Origin: an uncultured SAR86 cluster bacterium
GTDB taxonomy: Bacteria; Pseudomonadota; Gammaproteobacteria; Magnimaribacterales; D2472
Assembly (NCBI GenBank): GCA_902622845.1
Contig: CACNRI010000003.1
Location: 1 to 42,079 of the forward strand
DNA length: 42,079 bases
Direction: 5' to 3'
The notes beneath the pieces are model-generated. The model did no database searches, was not told where the DNA came from, and was given only the letters and a program-made list of their open reading frames with translations. The translations under genes were made by a program, and so were the position numbers. Below, one piece after another: positions 24,952 through 33,759 of the stretch (within the stretch, counting starts at the first letter, position 1; each line of letters begins with the position of its first letter).

Positions 24952-27828
24952 TTAGAAGTTAATGCCAAAAGAAACTCCATATGTTCTTGGAGCTCCAACC
25001 ATAGCATTTAACACACTTCCTTCTACCTCAGAACCTCTATCAATACTGATGAGATGTCTATCGTTAGCTAGGTTCTTAGCATACATACCTACGTACCAAT
25101 CACCATTATTTGGGCGATAAGTTGTAATTGCGTCAAAGTAGGTTTGCTCAGGAATACTAGCTCTTTCAGAATTGAAGAGGTCTTGATATTGCTGTCCTTT
25201 TCTTGCAAAGGAAACTCTCATATCAAGAGCACCATTGTCAGTCATCATTGTATGATTCAATGCAATGTTGTAATCAAGTTCACTTGTAGAAGGCATTCTG
25301 TTTCCAGTTAAATCCTGTCTTACAACTTGAGCAAATCCAGGATTACCAATAATGGCTGGATTAACCACAAATACACCCTGACATTTAGCAACTAGCCCTT
25401 CAGCAAATAGTCCCCAGTTACAGAATGGTGTTTGAACACCAGCTCCAGCAAGGCCTGCGTATAATGCACCAGCAGTCGGCGCACCAACTAATAGAGCAAG
25501 ATCAGCTTCACTTGTGGCTAGGAAAGATGGATTACCACTTGATAGGTTAAATGGATTAGCTGGGTCATATAGACTTTCATTACCAATTTCCGAATCAAGC
25601 GCAAATACATTGATATCAAGTGAAGTATTTTCACCTAATAAATACTTAGATTGAACTTCAAGTCCAGTATGTGTGTAGTCAATTGTATTAGTTATAGCAC
25701 TAGTTCCATAGATCATTGAGTTATGTGCGTCATCAGAAGTATGCTCAAACAAAGTGGCATTTAATAAAACTCTACCACCGGCAAGAGTGCTTCTTAATCC
25801 AATTTCTATATTAGTAGAATCAGTAGCATTGTAGGGAAGCACATCTCCACTTTCATTTGGAGAGTTACCTCCAGGCTTATTACCTGTAGAAACTAATCCA
25901 TAAACCATCACGTCATCGTTGATAGCTTTTTGAATAGAGATTTTTCCAGTTACAGCATCATTTTCAGCAGTACCACCTGCGAATCCGCAGTCTAATGATT
26001 TTACAAATGCACCACCAGCAGCTCTTGCACAAGCAGCGGATAATGCACCACCAGCAGTAGCATCACCTAATGTATTTAAGAGTTGGAAATAGTTAGAGTT
26101 TTCATCATATCTTAATCCAACTGTTAACTTAGTTGTATCATCTAAATCATAGTAAACTTCACCATACATAGATGAACTTTCTTGATCTCCATGTTCTGAA
26201 TTAATTAAACCTCTTAGCTCTAGAGGTAAAATTGATTGCATGTAACCAGGACCAAAAGGTGATGGTTGTCCTGTTGCAGGATTTATACCACCAGCATTAA
26301 GGGCTGAAATTGTACCGACAATTTGAGCAACCATTTGATCTAAAGATATTGCACCTACTGCAACACTAGGATATAAGCTTGAAACTAAATTACCTAAAGT
26401 AGCCCAGAATGTAACACCACCATATCCATCTAACTGCCCACCAAATATTAAGTCGCTATATGGATGCTGTCTAAAGTCACCATTCATAACATATCCTTCT
26501 GTCATAACTTGATAATCATTAGAATATTTTGAAGTATACATATAAGCACCTAAAGTATAGTTAAGAGGACCATCGTTATCTGAAATCCAGTTAACTTCAA
26601 ATTGCTGTCTGTCCTCATCTGCAGTTGAGCACTCAATATTACTTGGCGCACCTGTAGATTGGACACCTACACAGTCATATTCAAGATCAGCTGTAAATGG
26701 AATATTTAAAGTAGTGTTGAAAGCTGTCTGCGGAGAAACAGATTTATCATTATCATCAACGTGATTGTAATCTCTCATTCCATAAGTATATTTAACTTTC
26801 AAATCACCATTTTCTCTTGAATTGATCCATTCAACAGTGGTATGTGTTAGGTTTTGACTTCTTCTAGGATCGATATCTAAATAGATTTCGTTAAGATCAT
26901 CTGAAGCTAATGCACCAGCATATGTATCTGTCATTTTGCTTGGTTGCATAAATGTTAACGTTGCAAAACCAGCTGCGAGTGTTCCAGCAGGGTGAGCACT
27001 TCGGTTATAGTCTCCTCTAACCGTTGGATCACAACCAAGAAATTCAACTCTTGAGCAATATCTACTTGCCCAATTCAATCTTGAATCCTCAAAATCATGT
27101 TCTTCATGAGTGAACTGGATGGTGTTGGAAGCATCCATATCATAATCTAAAGATATTCTGAAGGAAGTAGCATCTCTATCATCAATATCTGTACCAAGAT
27201 TAAGATTCTTGATTGTACCGTCTTGTGAATATGAACCATAGGCGATCCTTGCTGCAACATTATCTGTTATAGGCATATTTACTGCAGTTGAAATTCTAGT
27301 TTGACCAAGAGTACCGTAGTCCATCTTTGCATAACCTGTAGTATCACCAGTAGGTCTAGCAGTAATAAGATTAATAAGTCCACCAGTTACATTTCTTCCA
27401 TACAATGTACCTTGTGGTCCAGAAAGAATTTCAATCCTTTCAGCGTCTAGAAATCCAATATCACTGAAAGCAGATGGGCTAAGTGTATGGCCATTAATAG
27501 CAGTTTGCACTGAGCTCACACTCGAAGCACCAATTGCTTCTGTTGCACTACCTCTAATACCGATAAAGTAACCAGCACCAATCGTAGGAGCAAATGTCAG
27601 ACCTGGTGTCAATTCACCAAGATCATACATTTCAGTAACCTGTTGAGCTTCCAAATCTTCACTTGTTAAAGCTTGAGCTGAAAGAGCAACATCCTGAAGT
27701 GATTCCTCTCTTCTTGTAGCTGTAACAACAACTTCCTCAACCTCAACTTCTTGAGCAGAAACGTTATTAAAGCTTGTAAATATAGCAGTCGCTAGAAAAG
27801 CGAATGCAATTCTCTTAAAATTATCCAT
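24952..27828 (-). CDS. TonB-dependent receptor
   Basis: A 958-residue outer-membrane receptor. The signal peptide ends near VSAQ (residue 25). The TonB-box-like EEVVVTATRR is at about 31-40, and the plug with GPQGTLYGRNVTGG lies at about 136-149. A long barrel ends in SFGINF. Two large inserted stretches are rich in Gly, Ala and Pro with paired cysteines (for example CSRVEFLGC), which may form extracellular loops. A GGGGGA element six bases before the ATG serves as the ribosome binding site. It is monocistronic up to a strong terminator. Substrate cannot be assigned. Confidence 0.92.
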   Translation of the reverse strand: MDNFKRIAFAFLATAIFTSFNNVSAQEVEVEEVVVTATRREESLQDVALSAQALTSEDLEAQQVTEMYDLGELTPGLTFAPTIGAGYFIGIRGSATEAIGASSVSSVQTAINGHTLSPSAFSDIGFLDAERIEILSGPQGTLYGRNVTGGLINLITARPTGDTTGYAKMDYGTLGQTRISTAVNMPITDNVAARIAYGSYSQDGTIKNLNLGTDIDDRDATSFRISLDYDMDASNTIQFTHEEHDFEDSRLNWASRYCSRVEFLGCDPTVRGDYNRSAHPAGTLAAGFATLTFMQPSKMTDTYAGALASDDLNEIYLDIDPRRSQNLTHTTVEWINSRENGDLKVKYTYGMRDYNHVDDNDKSVSPQTAFNTTLNIPFTADLEYDCVGVQSTGAPSNIECSTADEDRQQFEVNWISDNDGPLNYTLGAYMYTSKYSNDYQVMTEGYVMNGDFRQHPYSDLIFGGQLDGYGGVTFWATLGNLVSSLYPSVAVGAISLDQMVAQIVGTISALNAGGINPATGQPSPFGPGYMQSILPLELRGLINSEHGDQESSSMYGEVYYDLDDTTKLTVGLRYDENSNYFQLLNTLGDATAGGALSAACARAAGGAFVKSLDCGFAGGTAENDAVTGKISIQKAINDDVMVYGLVSTGNKPGGNSPNESGDVLPYNATDSTNIEIGLRSTLAGGRVLLNATLFEHTSDDAHNSMIYGTSAITNTIDYTHTGLEVQSKYLLGENTSLDINVFALDSEIGNESLYDPANPFNLSSGNPSFLATSEADLALLVGAPTAGALYAGLAGAGVQTPFCNWGLFAEGLVAKCQGVFVVNPAIIGNPGFAQVVRQDLTGNRMPSTSELDYNIALNHTMMTDNGALDMRVSFARKGQQYQDLFNSERASIPEQTYFDAITTYRPNNGDWYVGMYAKNLANDRHLISIDRGSEVEGSVLNAMVGAPRTYGVSFGINF

Positions 27829-27880
27829 AATTTATCCCCCTAATGTTTGAAATAAGTAATTAACTATGCGATATATGCAT

Positions 27881-27910
27881 ATAATATATCTATAAATGGC
27901 TAAAAGCCAA
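27881..27910 (-). promoter_or_regulatory. Candidate promoter for the minus-strand TBDR
   Basis: Read on the minus strand, TTGGCT (27905-27910) and TATTAT (27881-27886) are separated by 18 bases. The -35 overlaps an AAAAGCC/GGCTTTT inverted repeat (27902-27908 and 27920-27926). This is a match by eye in very AT-rich DNA. Confidence 0.35.
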
Positions 27911-27961
27911 TAATATGTCGGCTTTTTATTAATAGCTTTGACACAATAAAAAGGGCAAAAA

Positions 27962-28624
27962 ATGAACATTTTAGATGCAATTAGAGATCGTCAATCAATA
28001 AGATCCTTTAAAAAGGAACCAATTGAGAGAGAAATAATTGAAAAAATTCTTAATTTTGCAAAATTTGCTCCCTCAGGCGGTAATACACAGCCTTGGAAAG
28101 TATATGTTTTGAATTCCGAGATTATGGAAAATTTAGAAAAAGCCGTCTTGGATAACATAGATAATGGGGTAAGTGAGAAACCTAATTTTAATATTTACCC
28201 TCAGCCTATGTCTGATCACCTAAAAGAAAGAGTTAAGGAGTGTGGAAAACTTATGTACGGGGCTCTGAAAATTGAAAAAGACGATATTGAGGGAAGATTA
28301 GATCAATTAAAGCGAAATTTTTCTTTTTTTGGAGCACCAATTGGGATGATCATTACTGTAGAAAAAGAAGTTGATCTCAACGGATGGGGCCATGTTGGAC
28401 ATTTTATTCAAAACATTTGTCTAGCATCTATGGAATTTGGCCTTGGAACATGTTTGCAGGAAAGTTGGTCAATGTATCCAGAAACAGTCAAAAATACTTT
28501 GCAATTCAATGATTCTGAGATTTTGTGGTGTGGAATTGCATTAGGATATCCAGATGACACTCATCCTATAAATAATTATCGAACTTCAAGGGAAGAGGTA
28601 AATAAATTTACAAAATTCTTCTAG
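27962..28624 (+). CDS. Nitroreductase-family flavoprotein
   Basis: A 220-residue FMN enzyme. The N-terminal RQSIRSF and FAPSGGNTQPWKVY (about residues 36-49) bind FMN. GLGTCLQESW and WCGIALGYPD in the C-terminal half are typical of the family. These enzymes reduce nitro groups, quinones or flavins using NAD(P)H. It diverges from the TBDR across a 133-base gap and is followed after 173 bases by the rhodopsin gene. No specific substrate is indicated. Confidence 0.9.
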   Translation: MNILDAIRDRQSIRSFKKEPIEREIIEKILNFAKFAPSGGNTQPWKVYVLNSEIMENLEKAVLDNIDNGVSEKPNFNIYPQPMSDHLKERVKECGKLMYGALKIEKDDIEGRLDQLKRNFSFFGAPIGMIITVEKEVDLNGWGHVGHFIQNICLASMEFGLGTCLQESWSMYPETVKNTLQFNDSEILWCGIALGYPDDTHPINNYRTSREEVNKFTKFF

Positions 28625-28676
28625 AGATAGTTTGACGATATTTGTCAAGTATTGAAATAGTAATTTTTAACAAAAT

Positions 28677-28705
28677 TTGAATTTGATATAAGTATTGGCT
28701 ATATT
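28677..28705 (+). promoter_or_regulatory. Candidate promoter for proteorhodopsin
   Basis: TTGAAT (28677-28682) and TATATT (28700-28705) are separated by 17 bases, about 90 bases ahead of the rhodopsin start. A further TTGAC-N7-GTCAA inverted repeat at 28632-28648 could be an operator. Confidence is limited by AT-rich background. Confidence 0.35.
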
Positions 28706-28729
28706 TAATTCGTTATTCTCAAATTGAGT

Positions 28730-28750
28730 CACCTTTTTAGGTGTTTTAAT
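28730..28750 (+). terminator. Small hairpin with T run in the rhodopsin leader
   Basis: CACCT (28730-28734) pairs with AGGTG (28739-28743) around four T, followed by TTTTAAT. The five-pair stem is weak. It could end nitroreductase readthrough or act as an attenuator in the rhodopsin leader. Confidence 0.35.
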
Positions 28751-28759
28751 AGGGGGACA

Positions 28760-28780
28760 ATGTTGAAATTTCAATATTAA
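28760..28780 (+). other. Possible six-codon leader ORF upstream of proteorhodopsin
   Basis: An ATG two bases after AGGGGGA opens a reading frame MLKFQY followed by TAA, 17 bases before the rhodopsin ATG. The G-rich element resembles the one before the TBDR at 27828. It may be chance. Confidence 0.25.
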
Positions 28781-28797
28781 ACTTAGAGGAGGTTTAA

Positions 28798-29466
28798 ATG
28801 GAATACTCACTAGCACAAGACGACTTTGTCGGTATTTCTTTTTGGCTTGCTACAGCAATTATGCTTGCTTCTACTGTTTTCTTTCTTGCTGAAAGAGATA
28901 GTGTAAGAGGTAAGTGGAAAACTTCATTGACTGTTGCTGCTTTAGTTACAGGTGTAGCTTTCTGGCATTATCTCTATATGAGAGGTGTTTGGATTACTAC
29001 TGGAGATTCTCCAACTGTATACAGATATATTGACTGGTTGATTACTGTTCCACTTCAAATAGTGGAGTTCTACCTCATCCTTGCAGCTGTTACTAGCGTA
29101 AGCGCAAGCTTATTCTGGAAACTGCTGGTTGGTTCACTAGTTATGTTAATTGGTGGATACATGGGTGAAGCTGGGTACGTTGAAAAAATGCCTGGATTCA
29201 TAGTCGGTATGATTGGTTGGGCTTATATTATTTACTTGATTTTCTATGGCGAAGCTGCCAACGTAAATGCTTCAAGTGGTAATGCAGCCTCACAAATGGC
29301 TTTTAAATCTATTAGAATGATTGTTCTTGTAGGTTGGGCTATTTATCCTATCGGTTATCTAATGGGTAGTTCTGAAGCTCTGAACATTATTTACAACTTA
29401 GCAGACTTAGTTAATAAGACTGCATTTGGTGTTGTAATTTGGGCAGCAGCAGTATCAGACTCTTAA
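28798..29466 (+). CDS. Proteorhodopsin, blue-absorbing light-driven proton pump
   Basis: A 222-residue seven-helix retinal protein of the inner membrane that pumps protons outward in light. Key positions by alignment to the green eBAC31A08 protein: H57 (H75), proton acceptor D79 (D97), spectral-tuning Q87 (L105, so blue), proton donor E90 (E108) and retinal Lys K207 (K231, six residues lost in a late loop). AGAGGAGG at 28785-28792 is a strong ribosome binding site five bases before the ATG. The cleavable signal peptide of the classic protein is therefore absent. A terminator follows directly, so the gene is expressed alone. Retinal synthesis genes are not in the window. Confidence 0.97.
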   Translation: MEYSLAQDDFVGISFWLATAIMLASTVFFLAERDSVRGKWKTSLTVAALVTGVAFWHYLYMRGVWITTGDSPTVYRYIDWLITVPLQIVEFYLILAAVTSVSASLFWKLLVGSLVMLIGGYMGEAGYVEKMPGFIVGMIGWAYIIYLIFYGEAANVNASSGNAASQMAFKSIRMIVLVGWAIYPIGYLMGSSEALNIIYNLADLVNKTAFGVVIWAAAVSDS

Positions 29467-29480
29467 TTTAAGATTTCTGA

Positions 29481-29510
29481 AAAAAACCCGGGCTTGTCCT
29501 GGGTTTTTTT
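29481..29510. terminator. Bidirectional terminator after proteorhodopsin
   Basis: AAAAAACCCGGG at 29481-29492 pairs with CCTGGGTTTTTT, including one G-T wobble, around CTTGT. The A and T runs on both sides let it serve the rhodopsin (plus) and the flavoprotein gene (minus), whose stop codon overlaps its right edge. Confidence 0.88.
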
Positions 29511-31095
29511 ATGCCTTAAGTATTTCTCTCGATGAATTTTTACCTGGAAGTCCTGTTACACCACCACCAGGATGACTTCCTGAACCACAGATAAAAAGAT
29601 CTTTTACAGGAGTTTTATAATCTCCATAATTGAAAACCGGTCTAGCTGCCCACATTTGATCAAGTGACATTACTCCATGCATTATATCGCCACCCAAGAG
29701 TCCTAGTTTTTCCTCAAGATCTAAAGGAGATAGCATAGACATTCCTAAAATAGAATCTTTAAAATTTGGGGCAAAGCGATTAACAGTTTCGATGATTGTA
29801 TCTGCTGCAGCATGTTTCTTATCATGCCAGGATCTATTGTCAGGAAGTGTTGGTGCAAATTGTTGACAAAATAAAGAGGCAACATGTTTTCCTTCAGGTG
29901 CAAGACTAGAATCAACGGTCGATGGTATTAGCATCTCAACAATTGGATTTTTTGACCATCCATATTGTTTAGCATCAGTGAAAGCCTTATCCATATATGT
30001 TAAGGAAGGTGCAATTATAATTCCAGATTTATGATGCTCACTGACTTCCTTTCCACGAAGGCAATTAAAATCTGGAAGCTCAGAAAGAGCAACATTCATT
30101 CTAAATGTTCCTGAACCGCATTTGTAATTGAGTATTTTTCTGCGATATTCTTGATTAACTTCATCTCTATCAACTAGTTTCTTGAATAGTAGTTTTGGAT
30201 TTAGATTAGAAATAACTTTATCAGCAAATACTTCTGATCCATCCTTAAGCATAACTCCTATTGCTTTATTATTTTTGATAAGAACTTTTTCTACAGCAGC
30301 ATTCGTAGAAATTTCTACCCCTTTTTTTTCACAAATATCTTTCATTAATTGTGTAATAGATCCCATTCCGCCAACAGCATGTCCCCATGCTCCTTTTTCG
30401 CCATCAACTTCTCCAAACACGTGATGCAAAAGAACATATGCAGATCCAGGTGTTTCTGGACTTGCATAATTTCCAACAATTGAATCAAAACCAAAGCACG
30501 CTTTTATATGATCATTTTCGAACCAACCATCTAAAAAATCTTTAGCGCTTTTAGTAAATAGATTAAATAAGTCCTCTTGAAGTTCATTTGTTTTTCTGGC
30601 AATCGGAGCAAGATCAAAAATTGTTTTAGCAATATTTATATATCCGCCTTTTAAATTTAGAGGAGTCTTTGTAGTTAAGTCTCTTAACACATCAGCAACA
30701 TTTTCTATTCGTCTGAAATATTCAGGAAGAATTTCTGCATCATGATTTGAGAACTTACGAAATTGCTTTTGTGTGTTCTCAATCGATCCTCCAACTTTAA
30801 GAAAATTATTGTCATCAACAGGAAGGAAATTTGATATAGGGCGTTTAACTATCTCAAGACCATTTTCTTTAAGACGCATATCTTTAATAACTTCCGGATT
30901 AAGAAGGCTTACTGTGTAACTTGCTGTTGAGTTTCTAAAGCCTGGATGAAATTCCTCTGTGACAGCAGCTCCTCCAACAATATTTCTTCTTTCTAAAACC
31001 TTTACCTTAAGTCCAGCCTTTGCCAAATAGAAAGAACAAACTAACCCATTATGGCCGCCACCAATGATTACAGCATCATAGTTATCTTTCGCCAT
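29509..31095 (-). CDS. PYROXD2/CrtI-like FAD-dependent oxidoreductase
   Basis: A 528-residue flavoprotein with the N-terminal dinucleotide motif IIGGGHNGLVCSFYLAKAG and LERRNIVGGAAVTEE. The C-terminal FICGSGSHPGGGVTGLPG typifies the PYROXD2 branch of the phytoene desaturase superfamily (COG1233). True carotenoid desaturases (CrtI) are relatives, but the C-terminal signature here favours the other branch, whose substrates are mostly unknown. It begins on the base following the serine hydrolase stop, so the two are co-transcribed. Adjacency to proteorhodopsin is tail to tail across a shared terminator and does not by itself imply retinal synthesis. Confidence 0.82.
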   Translation of the reverse strand: MAKDNYDAVIIGGGHNGLVCSFYLAKAGLKVKVLERRNIVGGAAVTEEFHPGFRNSTASYTVSLLNPEVIKDMRLKENGLEIVKRPISNFLPVDDNNFLKVGGSIENTQKQFRKFSNHDAEILPEYFRRIENVADVLRDLTTKTPLNLKGGYINIAKTIFDLAPIARKTNELQEDLFNLFTKSAKDFLDGWFENDHIKACFGFDSIVGNYASPETPGSAYVLLHHVFGEVDGEKGAWGHAVGGMGSITQLMKDICEKKGVEISTNAAVEKVLIKNNKAIGVMLKDGSEVFADKVISNLNPKLLFKKLVDRDEVNQEYRRKILNYKCGSGTFRMNVALSELPDFNCLRGKEVSEHHKSGIIIAPSLTYMDKAFTDAKQYGWSKNPIVEMLIPSTVDSSLAPEGKHVASLFCQQFAPTLPDNRSWHDKKHAAADTIIETVNRFAPNFKDSILGMSMLSPLDLEEKLGLLGGDIMHGVMSLDQMWAARPVFNYGDYKTPVKDLFICGSGSHPGGGVTGLPGKNSSREILKA

Positions 31096-32295
31096 TTAAT
31101 TTTGTGTACTTACATGTTTAGCAATGGATCTAAACATGGCTACATGCATATCTTTAGACATTTGTAGCTCTGATGTATATTTGTAATTCGATGATGTTTT
31201 AGCTATTAACACTTCTGTTAACGGGTCAATATAGATGTACTGATTATAAACACCAGAAGCAGTAAAATCTGTATCAGGGAATCCAGGAACCCACCATTGA
31301 TATCCATAACCCCAAGGATTTGAGGATGTATCTCTTTCTCCAGGAACAAGATGATCGCCATCAGTTGTATGAGAATCGATTATCCATTGTTCAGAGAGTA
31401 TTTGTTTGTCTTCCCATCTTCCTTTTTGAAGATATAAAAGACCAAATTTTGCATAATCTCTCAAAGTTGCATTGAGACCTCCAAGAGCCAGTTCATCACC
31501 AACATCATCTAGAATAAAATATGCGGAGTCTTCCATGCCAAGAGGATTCCAGATTTTTTCATATAGATATTCAGATATGGATTTTTTTGTAACCTCTTGT
31601 AAAAGAAAACCTAAAACTTGGGTATTAATGCTTACATAATGCATAAAGGATCCAGGAGTTTTTTCCCTTGTTAAGGTTTTTGAGAAGTCTCGCATTGAAG
31701 TGCCTGTTGCTATAGCTCTTCCAAAGCGATTTATATCTGAATTAGGATCTGCATAGTCTTCATTAAAAAGAACTCCTGTGGACATTTGAAGAATATCCTT
31801 AATAGATACTCCCTCATAGCCAGTATTCTCAAAATCAGCAAGATATTTTGTAATTGGGTCATTTAACGAATCTATCAATCCTTCTTCATATGCAATACCA
31901 ACAAGCGCCGAGACAAATGATTTTGCAACTGACCATGAAATATGTTTTTTGTTTTCATTATTTCCAAGCCAATATTTTTCATAAACTATCTTATCTTTAT
32001 GAATAACAATCATTCCATCCGACCAAAAGTAATCTAAATATTCTTCAAGATTTTTTTCTTCACCATCAAACAAAAAAGTTTCTGGTAAAGTTTGAATATT
32101 TTTCTCAAAAGGTTTTGGATTTTCTGAGGCATTAATATTTCTTGAGGGAAATATTTTGTCCATATTTACAAAGTTATAAACAATTTTTTCTTTGTCATAT
32201 AAAGTTTTTACTTTATGGACTCTTAAGGCTTTTGGAAAAATAAAAATAGAGACAATTACTACAAGAAAAAGGATTGCGTAGATAAGAATTTTCAT
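31096..32295 (-). CDS. Membrane-anchored serine hydrolase, beta-lactamase/NylB-like fold
   Basis: A 399-residue protein. Residues 2-20 form a single N-terminal membrane anchor, with the domain probably in the periplasm. The SxxK motif is S122-VAK125 and the YxxxN element is HYVSIN (Y220, N224). LGGLNATLRDYAKFGLLYL is typical of class C-like esterases and 6-aminohexanoate-dimer hydrolases. Likely activity is on esters or amides, not beta-lactams. It is the first gene of a two-gene unit with the flavoprotein and diverges from the aminotransferase gene 70 bases away. Confidence 0.83.
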   Translation of the reverse strand: MKILIYAILFLVVIVSIFIFPKALRVHKVKTLYDKEKIVYNFVNMDKIFPSRNINASENPKPFEKNIQTLPETFLFDGEEKNLEEYLDYFWSDGMIVIHKDKIVYEKYWLGNNENKKHISWSVAKSFVSALVGIAYEEGLIDSLNDPITKYLADFENTGYEGVSIKDILQMSTGVLFNEDYADPNSDINRFGRAIATGTSMRDFSKTLTREKTPGSFMHYVSINTQVLGFLLQEVTKKSISEYLYEKIWNPLGMEDSAYFILDDVGDELALGGLNATLRDYAKFGLLYLQKGRWEDKQILSEQWIIDSHTTDGDHLVPGERDTSSNPWGYGYQWWVPGFPDTDFTASGVYNQYIYIDPLTEVLIAKTSSNYKYTSELQMSKDMHVAMFRSIAKHVSTQN

Positions 32296-32330
32296 TATTT
32301 ATTTTGTGTTCTTGATAAGTATAAATTATG

Positions 32331-32336
32331 TATAAT
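32331..32336 (+). promoter_or_regulatory. Candidate -10 element for aminotransferase-ald
   Basis: A consensus TATAAT lies 29 bases ahead of the TTG start. No good -35 is seen; TTCTTG at 32309-32314 is at 16 bases. AAGGA at 32352-32356 is the likely ribosome binding site. Confidence 0.4.
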
Positions 32337-32364
32337 TCACTTACATCATTTAAGGAAAATAAAA

Positions 32365-33759
32365 TTGTCTAGACCAAACAGCTTGACAGAAAAACTATCA
32401 AAGAAAGATAAAGATTTTCTCTTTCATCCAAACACTAATCTTATTGCGCATCAAGATTCAGGACCTTTCATTTTAGAGAAGGGCGAAGGTATTTATGTTT
32501 ATGATACTGACGGTAATAAATATATAGAAGGAATGGCAGGATTATGGTGTAACGCCCTTGGACATGGTAATCAGGAATTAGCTGATGCGGCAATGGAGCA
32601 ATTTAAGAAGTTTCCCTATGGAAACTTATTTGCCTCAAAAAGTCATGAGCCTGCGATTGAGCTTGCTGAGAAATTAGTTGATCTATCACCATTTGATAAG
32701 GCAAAAGTTTTTTTTGGGAGTTCTGGCTCAGATGCCAACGATACCCAGATAAAATTATTTTGGTATATCAATAATGCTCTTGGAAAAACAAAAAGGAAGA
32801 AATTCTTATCTAGAGTTCAGGCATATCATGGAGTTACCCTAGCAACATCCTCTTTAACCGGACTTCCAACTATCCATGGTAATTTTGACTTACCACAAAA
32901 TAATTTTTCACACGCTATGTCCCCAAATTATTTCATTAATAAACATGATGGTGAATCTGAAGAGTCTTTTGTTGAAAGGCTTGGTGAAGATTTAGAGAAT
33001 CACATTATTAAACAAGATCCTGAAACCATTGCAGCAATGTTTGCTGAGCCTTTAATGGGAGCAGGCGGAGTTATTATCCCGCCAAAAAATTACTTCGAAA
33101 CAATACAACCAATTCTTGATAAGTATGAAATACCTTTAATTGATGATGAGGTAATTTGTGGATTTGGACGAACTGGAAATGTATGGGGTGCAGATACCTT
33201 TAACATGAAACCAGTTTCAATAACTGTAGCTAAGGCTCTTTCATCATCATATCTTCCAATCAGTGCAGTCATTATTTCTGATGACTGTTATGACATTGTT
33301 GCAAAGAAAAGTGATGAGCTTGGAATTTTTGGACATGGGTATACATATTCGGGTCATCCCGTTGCATGTGCAGTTGCAGTAAAAACTCTTGAAATTTATG
33401 AAAGAGATAACATGCTTGATCATGTAAATAATGTCAGTCCTACTTTCGTAGAAAGACTAAAAAAATGCGACGAATTTGATATTGTCGGTAATACAAGAGG
33501 AATTGGTCTAATTGGGGCAATGGAATTTGTTTCAGAAAAGAACACAAATAAAGGTTTTGATAAAAAAGGTGTTGCCGGTAAGATTTTTGCTGATCATGCA
33601 AAGGATAATGGGTTAATAGTTAGAGCAATAGGTGATGTTATTGCTTTTTGTCCTCCGTTAATAATAAAAGATTCCCAAATAAATGATATGTTTGATATTG
33701 TTGAGCATTCACTTAAGAAAACTATGGATGATCTTACAGTTCAAGGACTCTTGAAATGA
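32365..33759 (+). CDS. Class III (omega) aminotransferase
   Basis: A 464-residue PLP enzyme beginning with TTG, eight bases after AAGGA. Motifs include GMAGLWCNALGHG (about residues 56-68), FGSSGSDANDTQ for the PLP phosphate, DDEVICGFGRTG and the PLP lysine K290 in TVAKALSS. The pattern matches omega-amino acid or amine:pyruvate aminotransferases (beta-alanine, taurine, putrescine types). Its stop overlaps the alanine dehydrogenase start by four bases. This suggests pyruvate is the acceptor and that the alanine formed is recycled next door. The amine donor is not identifiable. Confidence 0.9.
   Translation: MSRPNSLTEKLSKKDKDFLFHPNTNLIAHQDSGPFILEKGEGIYVYDTDGNKYIEGMAGLWCNALGHGNQELADAAMEQFKKFPYGNLFASKSHEPAIELAEKLVDLSPFDKAKVFFGSSGSDANDTQIKLFWYINNALGKTKRKKFLSRVQAYHGVTLATSSLTGLPTIHGNFDLPQNNFSHAMSPNYFINKHDGESEESFVERLGEDLENHIIKQDPETIAAMFAEPLMGAGGVIIPPKNYFETIQPILDKYEIPLIDDEVICGFGRTGNVWGADTFNMKPVSITVAKALSSSYLPISAVIISDDCYDIVAKKSDELGIFGHGYTYSGHPVACAVAVKTLEIYERDNMLDHVNNVSPTFVERLKKCDEFDIVGNTRGIGLIGAMEFVSEKNTNKGFDKKGVAGKIFADHAKDNGLIVRAIGDVIAFCPPLIIKDSQINDMFDIVEHSLKKTMDDLTVQGLLK

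Noticed and set aside
27902-27926. Terminator in the divergent gap
   Set aside because: No gene on either strand ends there; both neighbours start from this gap, so an operator is more likely.
28798-29466. Sodium- or chloride-pumping rhodopsin
   Set aside because: The acceptor and donor residues are Asp and Glu (D79, E90), as in proton pumps, not the NDQ or NTQ sets.
29509-31095. Phytoene desaturase (crtI) of a retinal pathway beside proteorhodopsin
   Set aside because: The C-terminal signature fits PYROXD2-like proteins, no crtE, crtB, crtY or blh is present, and the gene is in an operon with a serine hydrolase.
31096-32295. Antibiotic beta-lactamase
   Set aside because: The SxxK and YxxxN arrangement and anchored form match esterase/NylB-like proteins, and no resistance context is seen.
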